A DNA stretch of 27,373 nucleotides from Chrysochromulina tobinii (lineage: Eukaryota > Haptophyta > Prymnesiales > Chrysochromulinaceae): assembly GCA_001275005.1 (NCBI GenBank), contig JWZX01003331.1, positions 1 through 27,373 of the forward strand, given 5' to 3'. The notes beneath the pieces are model-generated. The model did no database searches. It saw only the letters and a list, made by a program, of their open reading frames with translations, and had not been told where the DNA came from. Position 1 is the first letter of the stretch. Every line of letters begins with the position of its first letter. The translations under genes were made by a program, and so were the position numbers. Shown piece by piece: positions 21,501 through 27,373 of this stretch.

Positions 21501-24500
21501 AGGTGCAGGTACAACGACACTATTATTACAACCGACGGTCCCGGCCGTCCAAACCAGTCGGCGGTCATGTGTCTTACTCCAGAGCTGCCCACCTCGGACG
21601 TATACGGGCTACGCATCACCTTGAACGGGCAGCAGTACACCAGTGCACTGCCGTTTGCTGCCCATCCTGTGCAGCGTGTCATCGGCCTATCGCCAAGCTC
21701 TGGTCCAGCTGAAGGGGGAACACGCGTCACACTTACAGGGTCAGCTCTTGCAACACTATCGACGCAGGTTTGCCAATTTGGTTCAGGAACGCGAGGTGTT
21801 CAAACCTCTCTTGGCCTCTCCTATATTGTGCACGCTGCCAGCAACGGCTCGAACGCACGTACGTGCACATCGCCATCCGCAGACAAAGCGCTGTTGGGAC
21901 ACGTGTTCCGCCTGGGTGGTCCATTCTATGCAACCACAACGTTTCTGGGCACTGCTGCGGCATGCACTGATTGCCCGCCCGGGTCGTTGGTCCGTCTCAC
22001 GCCACCTCTAGCTACTTGTACTGGTGCTGTGGTGGCCCAGGCTCCGGCTTTGGGCGCTGAAGCGCTGCCTTTCTTTCACGTATCGATCACTATTCAAGTG
22101 CAGAACAGCCTCCGCGGCGAGGGTTTCAGCTGGCACTACGCCTCGCATATCCGAGAGGCTGTTGGGGCATGTGGGCCTTGTGCCTCTGGTCTCTGCATCT
22201 GTTTCCTGGAGTGGCCTCGATGTGAGCTTCGAGTACGCCTAAATGGTCGATTACTTCATCAGCTACAGTTGAACGGAAGTTGGTTTGACATTTCTGGGAT
22301 CGCCGAGTGCACCATAGAAGTCGATGCCGGTGGCTTGCGAGTCCAGTCTCGCACGCAAGGTACTCTGATGCACGGGGTTTCTCTGACTGACTGGGCACCT
22401 GGTCAAACCTGGGAGTATGGCCTGGGTGCAAGCACTGGCGGATCGCTGAGCAGCTATACAGTCCAACAATTCGATGTACAATTCGGGGCCCACTCTTCTG
22501 CTCTACTTGCAGCAGTGGAGCTCGCCCCGAACGGGCAGCAGTTCACACAAGATGGAATTCTATTCTCATATTATCCTGTGCCGATAGTGTCGTCTATCCA
22601 CCCTTCTCACGGGCCGCCTCAAGGATTGTCAGGTGTGCACGTCTCGGGCGCTAACTTGGCAAACGGGTCGCACTACGTGTGCCAGTTCGACAATTATAGA
22701 GTCCCTGCGACCTTTGATGGACGTTCCATGCATATCTTCTGTCGAACTCCATCTATTGCCGCCACATTTGCTTCCGTACGCGTCTCCTTGAACGGCCAAC
22801 AGTTTTCAAGCACTGCTGCTCAGTTCGCCTTTAAAGATAATCCTGTGGTGCACCGGTTGGAACCTTCATTCGGCCCAGCGGCCGGTGGCACATACGTGCA
22901 CGTCTACGGAGATGGATTTGCGGATGGTTCGACCTACTTGTGTAAGTTTGGTAGTCGGCTGCTGGCCGTCACCGCTACGTATGAGCCCAGTGCCTCAAGA
23001 CTCGTGTGCCATACTCCGCGTGGTCTCGGTGGCGAGAGCGTTGCCTTGGAGGTGTCGACCAATGGCCAGGACTTCTCATCGCAGTCGGTTACGTTCACCT
23101 GGCGCTCGTATGCACCATTGCAGGTGTATTCGCTGACACCCACACGTGGGCTTTTTCATGGCGGCACTGAGGTGACCCTCTTCGGCCAGGGCTTTGAGCG
23201 AGTGACAGGTCTCTGCCGTTTTGGGACGTCGGATCTGGCATCAGCATACTCAACGGATAATTTAACGTGGTCGGGACCAGCTTTCCCACGATCGCAGTAC
23301 ACCTCAACAAGGGCTGTGGTGTGCATCGCCCCTTCGTCAATGGCTGCTGGCCTTGCTCGCCGATTTGAGCTCAATGCTACCGACACCCACCTGTACACGC
23401 TCTATGGGAATGCTACGTTTGAGCGCAATGGCGTTCTCTTGACCGCATCATCTCCGGGAGTCACTGGCTCAATCTCATTCTCACTTGCAGACCACGCCCA
23501 GGCTGTTCGCCAGTTCGTGCTATCGTTCAACCTTGCAGTATCAGATTCACCATGTAGTCGAGTGGCTGGCCCGCGCGCATGCGGAGGTGAGGAGGTCGTT
23601 GTGCTATTTGGCAGCGTCTATGGCGACGGCATCACGGGGGCGGAGGGCGAGGGGCTCAGACTGACCATTGTGACCTCGACGCCTTGGCAGCTTCGAGTGA
23701 GCTACGGTGGTGTCTCCTTGGCGAATGTCGGTTGGTCCCTCGCTCCAACGGTCGATGAAGGGACGCGCGAGCATATGGTGATGGCTGTCGTTGCAGATTC
23801 TCAGCTGAGTGTCTTCGTCGACGGTCATGCACACATCTCGAACTTGACGATGTCACGCTGGCAGCCCGAATCCAGCTGGAGATTTGGAGTCGGAGCTCGT
23901 ACTGGTTCACAGTTTCAGAAACACCATGTCCGAAGCCTCTCCATCGTTACGGACGCGCTGGTCGATGATGAGACAGTGCGCGTACAGGTGTCAAGAAACA
24001 ACCAGGAGTTTCAGCTGGGTACCATGGAGTACACATACCAAGATCCTCCAACCGTCTCGTCTTTCAGCCCTGCAAGCGGACCGAGCATGGGCGGCACTGC
24101 TGTTCTTGTGCATGGTTCGAGCTTCGACGGAGGCCTTCGATACAATTGTAGCATCGGTGGCGTGCACGTCACAGCGGAAGCTAACGGAAGTGGACTGATT
24201 TCCTGCACCACGTCGATGCTTGCAGTTGGAGCAAGCCCGCTGGAAATTGGAATAACGTCGGATGCAGAAACCAGTGATGGAGTCCTTTTTAGCGCCTATC
24301 TTGAACCAAGAATAGAGCTCCTTCAACCATCTGGAGGTCCACGTCAAGGAGGTACGCTCGTGGTGCTGAGCGGTGCGCGGTTCAGCGCTGGCTCTGACTA
24401 CCGCTGCAAGTTTGGGGATCAAGTGGTGCGCGCGGTGGTCGCCGGCGAGGCGAATCTGACGTGCGCATCTCCTTCACAGCTTGCCGCGTCGGATGTGGTG

Positions 24501-27373
24501 GTCGAGGTGACCATGAACGGGCAGCAGTACAGTCGCAGCGGCGTGGTGTTTGCGTACCACACTCCCGAGCAAGTGATTGGTGTGAGCCCAAGCAGCGGCA
24601 TGCACACGGGCTCGACGTATGTGCGCGTGCTTGGCACGGGCTTCCAGCCGTTCAGTGGGGCCCTGTGCCGCTTTGGCGACACGAATGCGTCGGTGCACGC
24701 GACGTATGTGAGCAGCGAGGAGATGCGCTGCGCGTCCGTGCCTGCCAGGTCCTCCGGCGCCTCTGTGTCCGTCTGGCTCGACTTTGAGGGCGCTGATGAG
24801 TTGGAGGGGCTTGCAACGCTGCACACGGCGGGTCCGCGCGGCGCCCTGGTCGTTGGTGGCGAGCTGTCACTCACCTCGGAGCAGACGAAGCAGATCAGCG
24901 CGCTGGTGACGCACGAGCATTTGATGGCGGATCCTCGTCAGCTCTACGTGGCGGCGTCCTTTGATCTGTACATCGGTGGGGGAACTGGCGGCGGCGGCGA
25001 GGGCGTGAGCGTCTGCTTCGGCGACCTCCCAGACGCGCCTTTTGGCGAAGAAGGGGCTGGTGACGGGCTGCGCGTCTCGCTGCTCACGTCCACTGGGCGC
25101 CTCGAGGTGCGCTATGCAGGTGAGCTCATCGTGAGTCGGCCGATGGAGAGCAGTCTGGTGCGTCTCGCACGATTCGTGCGCGTGTCGGTGGCGTACATGT
25201 CGACTGGGCTGCGCGTGCTAGTGGGAGGCTTGCCGCTCATCAACGGCTTGATCTTGGGCGGCTGGTTACCGCGGCGCTCGTGGCGCTTCGGCCTTGGCTC
25301 GCGGACGGGAGAGGCTCGAACCGATGTGCACCGTTTGGACAACGTGCTCGTGGTCTCCGGTGCCGAGGTCGAGGCGCGAGGGTCGAGTGTGGAGGTGGCA
25401 TCCAATGGGCAGCAGTTCACGTCGAGCAGCGTGGTGTTCGTGTACAGCGCACCGCACGCGGTGTCAAGCGTTCATCCAGAGCGTGGGCCGGAGAGCGGAG
25501 CGACGCTAGTGACGGTTGCGGGCGCCAACTTTGGCGCTGGATCGGAGTATAAGTGCCGGTTTGGGAGCGCGACTGTGAACGCAAGCTTCCATGCGGTCGA
25601 TTCGACGATTCACTGTGCATCCTCGCCGATGCCTCTCGGGCGCGTGCCTGTAGAGATCTCGCTGAATGCACAGCAGTATACGAAGAGCTTCGTGGACTTC
25701 ACGTACTACAGGGCGCCGGCCCTGAGCGCGGTGAGCCCCAGCGCGGGCCCCACAGCAGGCGACACTCTGGTGCGCCTAACTGGAGACGGCCTTGCCGCGG
25801 GCCGTACGTACCGCTGCCGCTTCGACGATCTCGTCGTGCCAGCGACGCTCGACAACTCGGGTGCGGCATCCACGCTGCTGTGTGTATCGCCCACGATGAC
25901 GGCCGCTAGCTTGTCTGCAGAGCTGACACGCGAGGTGTCGCTTGAGGTGGCGCTGAACTCGCAGGACTACAGTGTGAGCGGCTTGACGTTTACTTTGTTT
26001 GCACCCGTGCGCGTGGATGAGGTGGTGCCGTCAGCCGGCATGTATTACGGCGGCACGAACATCACCGTGCGAGGGAGTGGCTTGCTGCGCCAGTGGTCCG
26101 ACCTGCAGTGCAAGTTCGGCCAGTCAGCTGCGAGCTTTTCGTACGACTCGGCTCCTCAGAAGTGGCACGGGGACTCCTTGGTGCCTGCGACATACATGAA
26201 CGGTGCGGTGCATTGCATCACGCCCACGTCGGTTCAATCAGGCTCGGCGCGGGTGCTCAGGCCGGACTTCGGTGTGGCAAGTACGAACTCGAGCATGATT
26301 CAAGGGCGAGGTGTATCTGGCACGTTGTATGGGACCGCTGTGACGGCGCCCTCTCGGGGTTGGCTGCAGTTGACCTCGGTGGGCTACGGCGAGCTGGGGT
26401 CGATTGTGCTCTCAGCGCTCGACGGCGATCGGCCCATTAGGGCATTCACCGCTTCCTTCTCCGTGCGCATGTCGGGTGGCAGTTGTGGGAATGCTGGCAT
26501 GAGCGCACACTGCGGCGCCGAAGGCATCAGCTTCCTGTACGGTCCGCTGCCAACGCGCGCGTTCGGAGAGGCGGATGTGTGGGCAGGCTTGCGCGTCTCT
26601 ATGCTCACGGGCGGCTCGGCTCGCCTCGAAGTGACGTACGACGACGCAGTACTTACAAGCGTACCAGCCGCGCTGCGCTCTGAGGGGTTCATCGCGGTGA
26701 GAGTGTCGTATGGCTTGGCTGGCGTGGAAGTGGTGTACGGCGGCGAGGCACTCGTCGTCAACTTGACTGTTGCTCGTTGGCGTCCGCAGCCGGGCTGGCG
26801 CTTTGGGTTCGGTGCGCGCACAAGCTCGGCAGTGGACGAGCACCTGCTGAGTGGCGTCGAGATTGTTGCGGATGCCTTGACGGAGGCGGATCCGGTTACC
26901 GTCGAGGTGACGTTGAACGGGCAGCAATTCGGCGTCAGCACGGCCTCGTACAGCTACCGTGCGCCCGCTCGCGTATCGGCTTTCAGTCCGACAAGCGGGC
27001 CCGTAGGCGGGGATACGAGTGTTGTGGTGTACGGGGCGTTCTTTGAGGGCGGGCTCTCTTATGCCTGCCGGTTTGGAAACGCAACGGTGAGCGCAACCGT
27101 GCTCATGGACACGGCCTTGGCTTGCGTGTCCCCGTCGAACGGGCGTGGAACCATGCCACTCGAAGTGTCACTTGATTCGTACAACTTCACGACTGACGGA
27201 GTGCCGTTCTCTTACTACCCGGAGCCTGGCGTGCAAAGCCTCGCCCCCGTCGGCGGGCCGAGAACGGCCGGGAACACACTCGTGTTGCTGAGCGGTGCGC
27301 GGTTCAGCGCTGGCTCTGACTACCGCTGCAAGTTTGGGGATCAAGTGGTGCGCGCGGTGGTCGCCGGCGAGGC
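3421..27373 (+). CDS. Giant secreted or surface protein with IPT/TIG repeats, lectin-like modules and a kringle (partial, 3' end outside)
   Basis: One gene with exons 3421-10042, 10132-12547, 12628-15235 and 15314 to the edge; it has no stop codon in the window. The spliced product is about 7,900 residues so far. The chosen ATG opens a signal peptide; a GTG six bases upstream is not used, and an ATG at 3448 is an alternative. The body holds about 57 IPT/TIG repeats (typically SPxxGPxxGGTxVxVxG, YxCRFG, CxxP, LNGQQFT), 12 concanavalin A-like modules, one kringle (8725-8979) and one PSI-like cluster (4114-4200). IPT domains occur extracellularly in plexins, MET and fibrocystin-like proteins, so a surface, adhesive or recognition role is inferred. 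No membrane segment or anchor is seen yet; it may lie beyond the window. Many NxS/T sequons fit a secretory route. One frame change near 13.53 kb remains unexplained. Gene structure is well supported; function is not. Confidence 0.88.
3538..3725 (+). other. IPT/TIG repeat 1, interrupted
   Basis: The repeat begins IFVEPIAGPASGGTVLMLTL and carries the first cysteine (VCLFGG) and the second (WECSAP). The closing strand of the fold does not follow directly: lectin-like module 1 intervenes, and a degenerate closing strand (LSVADDTCNLSGLQYEYY) appears after it, near 4468-4520. Confidence 0.7.
3726..4468 (+). other. Lectin-like module 1, carrying a PSI-like insert
   Basis: The diagnostic pieces are the glycine-rich GRGTGGDGFSVSLAPV, then EGLALSFRS, and near the end WHVVFGARVSIHVDDHWIRS. 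In other modules this last piece reads WRFGFGARTG...HxVDNVRI. It is interrupted by a cysteine cluster at 4114-4200. The layout resembles concanavalin A/L-type lectin sandwiches; sugar binding is not shown. Confidence 0.6.
4114..4200 (+). other. PSI-like cysteine cluster
   Basis: Six cysteines lie at residues about 232, 237, 240, 246, 251 and 260, including NCANCAQSSRC and AGCEW. The C-x2-C-x5-C-x4-C-E-W spacing resembles the plexin-semaphorin-integrin (PSI) motif, which accompanies IPT domains in plexins and MET. Here it sits inside a lectin-like module and appears only once. Confidence 0.55.
4516..5349 (+). repeat. IPT/TIG repeats 2-4
   Basis: Three repeats of about 90 residues. Repeat 2 has GPLNGGTRVQVFG, VCRFG and SLNGVDFT; repeat 3 has a divergent first loop (NVTLSGTGPVLLTLTG); repeat 4 (SPAIGPTHGGTRVVVHG) runs into lectin-like module 2 after CVAP. 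These early copies use NGVD where most later ones use NGQQ. Confidence 0.88.
5350..5960 (+). other. Lectin-like module 2 (with cysteine-bracketed loop)
   Basis: The module contains GVSLSFGELPDEAFG, then GAGNGLRVQLLTSS, VVVSYGGAMVI and WRFGFGARTG with HAVDNVRIELG. Two cysteines (5548 and 5569) bracket a short loop just before the GGTG motif. Modules 8, 10 and 12 share this feature. A closing IPT-type strand (LVRVGLNAMQLS) follows. Confidence 0.65.
6034..8706 (+). repeat. IPT/TIG repeats 5-14
   Basis: Ten consecutive repeats of about 86-98 residues, the longest run without a lectin-like module. Boundaries fall at about 6034, 6295, 6559, 6823, 7102, 7363, 7636, 7930, 8206 and 8476. Most carry the cysteine pair (YxCxFG and CxxP) and the closing LNGQQF/Y strand. 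Repeat 11 has extra cysteines (VCLCEG and an inserted CDAFARC...TTC). Repeat 14 ends in a serine run before the kringle. Confidence 0.93.
8725..8979 (+). other. Kringle domain
   Basis: Residues about 1769-1853 contain the six cysteines of a kringle in order, with the family motifs CYT, DYVGNVANTRQGHRCQNW, NFCRNPAG, SAWCFTVDPDTRW and two further cysteines. Known kringles pair cysteines 1-6, 2-4 and 3-5 and bind proteins or lysine-rich ligands. This is the only copy seen, placed between IPT repeat 14 and lectin-like module 3. Confidence 0.92.
8989..9630 (+). other. Lectin-like module 3, divergent
   Basis: It is longer and more divergent than the others. The middle lacks the clear GGxGxS motif, but it keeps LTIQYDGAILVSN and WRVRFAARNG with HAIDNVRALG at the end. 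It follows the kringle directly, and a degenerate IPT closing strand (VVNVDATLGLQDFADG, VEFEYV) follows it. Confidence 0.5.
9706..10565 (+). repeat. IPT/TIG repeats 15-17, with intron 1 inside repeat 16
   Basis: Repeat 15 is regular (SPSSGPAQGGTQIALYGSG, MRCRFD, TINGQDY). Repeat 16 reads continuously only after removal of 10043-10131, giving GGTVILVHGSGLLNGHDLRC across the junction. Repeat 17 ends at CIAP and leads into lectin-like module 4. Confidence 0.9.
10043..10131 (+). other. Spliceosomal intron 1 (89 nt, phase 1)
   Basis: The donor is G|GTGCAGGCGC and the acceptor TTGTTCCCAG|GT. A CTGAC motif places its A 27 nt before the last intron base, and a TTTCTCTCTC tract lies in the middle. 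Without splicing the frame stops at 10102-10104; with it the IPT fold is restored exactly. Confidence 0.92.
10566..11140 (+). other. Lectin-like module 4
   Basis: The module opens LRGSATVENDGAVSLTP, then has GDGSGGEGFSFCYGQPL, DSGLCVRFRTRD and WQFIWGAST with HRIDNVRLQLG. It is followed by the closing IPT-type strand IPVEITTNGDQFSD. The IPT17-lectin-strand order is one of the clearest examples of the nested arrangement. Confidence 0.68.
11217..13460 (+). repeat. IPT/TIG repeats 18-25, with intron 2 inside repeat 22
   Basis: Eight repeats with starts near 11217, 11517, 11805, 12063, 12324, 12675, 12965 and 13241. Repeat 22 spans intron 2, and its closing strand becomes LTLNGGSLWHH, without the usual QQ. 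Repeat 23 has a divergent second strand (IRVISLAIVEDLRCRFG). Repeat 25 ends at CVMP and leads into lectin-like module 5. Confidence 0.9.
12548..12627 (+). other. Spliceosomal intron 2 (80 nt, phase 2)
   Basis: The donor is CGG|GTGCACGCGC and the acceptor TGTTACCTAG|GG. CTGAC lies with its A 25 nt before the end. If it is retained, the frame stops at 12576-12578. The donor shares GTGCAxGCGC with intron 1. Confidence 0.85.
13490..14105 (+). other. Lectin-like module 5, with a frame change near its start
   Basis: The start (LIGSAALLFDEQTPFG) reads in one frame, and the rest (VVLNQGLEHFVVGTLF, then GRGDGWSFSYGDIA, GAGLGLRIQVLL, WRMAIGSRSG) reads in the next. The join lies between about 13503 and 13538. 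A closing strand VSVELTANGVDYTD follows at about 14105. Confidence 0.6.
13503..13538 (+). other. Probable frameshift or sequencing indel in the giant gene
   Basis: Coding similarity moves forward by one base within this interval, and a GGGGG tract at 13529-13533 is the likeliest site. Neither side offers a donor and acceptor like those of the other three introns. Removing one base would join the two halves of lectin-like module 5. Confidence 0.6.
14170..16127 (+). repeat. IPT/TIG repeats 26-32, with intron 3 inside repeat 29
   Basis: Seven repeats starting near 14170, 14454, 14721, 14991, 15357, 15615 and 15882. Repeat 26 has lost the first cysteine (YRAAF), and repeat 29 lacks both (YEVAIG and VRFVMPS). 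The others keep the pair. Repeat 32 ends at CTTPP and leads into lectin-like module 6. Confidence 0.9.
15236..15313 (+). other. Spliceosomal intron 3 (78 nt, phase 2)
   Basis: The donor is AC|GTGCGGCTAC and the acceptor CGTTCGCACAG|AG. CTGAC lies with its A 31 nt before the end. The length is a multiple of three, but it contains an in-frame stop (15270-15272). Splicing restores SLNAQQFTESPGLNGFAYPH, a normal repeat end. Confidence 0.92.
16128..16735 (+). other. Lectin-like module 6
   Basis: Key pieces are LGGSAMVDGGVLKLTVLN, GGGYGGDGFSFMYGDFSG, LLVKLYTRGKFIHIIYND and WRFAFAASNSRSSDHHWIDN. It is followed by the closing strand YEMEVTVNGQHFLP. This is one of the best preserved copies. Confidence 0.68.
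16806..18194 (+). repeat. IPT/TIG repeats 33-37
   Basis: Five repeats starting near 16806, 17082, 17370, 17637 and 17904. All keep the cysteine pair. Closing strands vary: SLNNQDYT, TVNNQQYT, STNAQQFS, SLNAQQFT and SLNGQQFS. Repeat 33 carries a basic insert (SRARRNLRSA) that could be a processing site. Confidence 0.92.
18960..19530 (+). other. Lectin-like module 7
   Basis: It opens LFGSANIAGGVLELTP and has GMGWSLNFGMLPAAPFG, GTGDGLRLCFFSAN, LFIYMNGRLMLQF and WQFGIGARTG with HRVRNITLL. It has no cysteine-bracketed loop. The strand VPVEVTQNGESFTS follows. Confidence 0.66.
20463..21070 (+). other. Lectin-like module 8 (with cysteine-bracketed loop)
   Basis: It contains LLGDAEVSDGILKLTQ, FCTYDDALGRSCGGQGFSIS, GAGAGLRVLFHTG and WEFSIAAHTG with NHWLKELLVL. 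The loop cysteines are at 20625 and 20655. The strand VKLEVTLNGQQYTR follows. Confidence 0.66.
21921..22505 (+). other. Lectin-like module 9, cysteine-rich variant
   Basis: It keeps GEGFSWHYASHI, LRVRLNGRLLHQL and WEYGLGASTGG but gains cysteines in unusual places (AACTDCPPGS early; GACGPCASGLCICF in the middle). The strand AVELAPNGQQFTQD follows. It is the most divergent module of the regular array. Confidence 0.58.
23385..23965 (+). other. Lectin-like module 10 (with cysteine-bracketed loop)
   Basis: It contains LYGNATFERNGVLLTASS, PCSRVAGPRACGGEEVVVLF, GEGLRLTIVTST, LRVSYGGVSLANV and WRFGVGARTGSQFQKHHVRS. Loop cysteines are at 23553 and 23580. The strand VRVQVSRNNQEFQ follows. Confidence 0.66.
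24364..24451 (+). repeat. 88 bp perfect repeat, copy 1
   Basis: This segment of IPT repeat 51 (LSGARFSAGSDYRCKFGDQV and the next residues) is identical to 27286-27373, which is cut by the window edge, so the identity may run further. The copies are 2,922 bp (974 codons) apart, matching the higher-order period. Confidence 0.95.
24810..25385 (+). other. Lectin-like module 11
   Basis: It contains GGGTGGGGEGVSVCFGDLPD, GAGDGLRVSLLTSTG, LEVRYAGELIVS and WRFGLGSRTG with VHRLDNVLVV. It has no cysteine-bracketed loop. The strand SVEVASNGQQFTSS follows. It is close to the array consensus. Confidence 0.7.
26271..26890 (+). other. Lectin-like module 12 (with cysteine-bracketed loop)
   Basis: It contains GGSCGNAGMSAHCGAEGISF, LYGPLPTRAFGEA, GLRVSMLTGG, LEVTYDDAVLTS and WRFGFGARTSSAVDEHLLSG. 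Loop cysteines are at 26484 and 26511. The strand VTVEVTLNGQQFGV follows. Confidence 0.7.
27286..27373 (+). repeat. 88 bp perfect repeat, copy 2 (reaches the window edge)
   Basis: This segment of IPT repeat 57 is identical to 24364-24451. The preceding sequence of repeats 50 and 56 has clearly diverged, so the identity begins abruptly. The reading frame is kept in both copies. Confidence 0.95.

Larger units (their letters stand above)
18195..27373 (+). repeat. Higher-order array: alternating IPT triplets, each ending in a lectin-like module (IPT 38-57)
   Basis: From repeat 38 on, every third IPT carries a lectin-like module (repeats 40, 43, 46, 49, 52 and 55). Two kinds of triplet alternate. 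In the second kind, the third IPT (repeats 43, 49 and 55) has a long insert with a W-x-G motif (DRWYGTAIV, LTWSGPAF, QKWHGDSLV), and its lectin-like module (8, 10 and 12) has a cysteine-bracketed loop. Full units of six IPT and two lectins begin near 18195, 21141, 24045 and 26964, a period of about 2.9 kb. The last unit is cut by the window edge. Confidence 0.85.

Noticed and set aside
21950-22020. A GCC2/GCC3-type cysteine motif (CTDCPPGS) in lectin-like module 9
   Set aside because: Only the short C-x2-CPPG piece matches; the rest of the motif is absent.
3421-27373. A bacterial origin (large TIG-repeat adhesin)
   Set aside because: Spliceosomal introns, a kringle, and the SKP1/F-box-like neighbour all point to a eukaryote.
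3421-27373. Assignment to the fibrocystin (PKHD1/PKHD1L1) family
   Set aside because: IPT repeats are shared, but I see no G8, PA14 or parallel beta-helix segments in the window, and the lectin-like modules do not belong to that family.

Overview
The window is nuclear DNA of a microbial eukaryote. Three short GT-AG introns interrupt one gene, each with a GTGC donor and a CTGAC branch-point-like motif. The protein modules are eukaryotic too: SKP1/F-box, IPT/TIG, kringle and PSI-like. The DNA is GC-rich with long exons and compact spacing, which suggests a protist such as an alga, but the sequence alone does not settle the lineage.

Layout. (1) Positions 54-1808, minus strand: an intact 584-residue protein that appears to join a SKP1-like domain, an F-box-like helix pair and RNI-type leucine-rich repeats in one chain. 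(2) Positions 1809-2803: about 1 kb without a convincing gene, holding a GTTCAA hexamer array, a 2 x 31 bp tandem repeat, a dispersed 20 bp repeat and a perfect 2 x 37 bp tandem repeat. (3) Positions 2804-3259, minus strand: a 151-residue protein of unknown function. (4) Positions 3260-3420: a short divergent intergenic region, probably a shared promoter. (5) Position 3421 to the window edge, plus strand: one giant gene in four exons that is still open at the last base. Its spliced product is about 7,900 residues inside the window, with the C-terminus outside.

The giant protein begins with a signal peptide and is built from about 57 IPT/TIG (immunoglobulin-like, plexin-type) repeats and 12 concanavalin A/L-type-lectin-like modules. 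It also has one six-cysteine kringle and one PSI-like cysteine cluster. Each lectin-like module sits at the same place: after the second conserved cysteine of an IPT repeat and before a terminal LNGQQFT-type strand, as if nested inside the IPT fold. From about 18.2 kb onward the arrangement becomes regular, with three IPT repeats per lectin. Two alternating kinds of triplet give a higher-order unit of about 2.9 kb. An 88 bp perfect repeat spaced 2,922 bp apart, ending at the window edge, indicates that this array has exchanged sequence recently or continues beyond the window.

The giant product is most likely secreted or on the cell surface, with a role in adhesion or recognition. That is inferred from its modules; no function is shown by the sequence. 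One unexplained frame change near 13.53 kb is either a sequencing error or a real disrupting indel. The LRR protein and the small protein have no evident link to the giant gene beyond the divergent promoter shared by the small gene.
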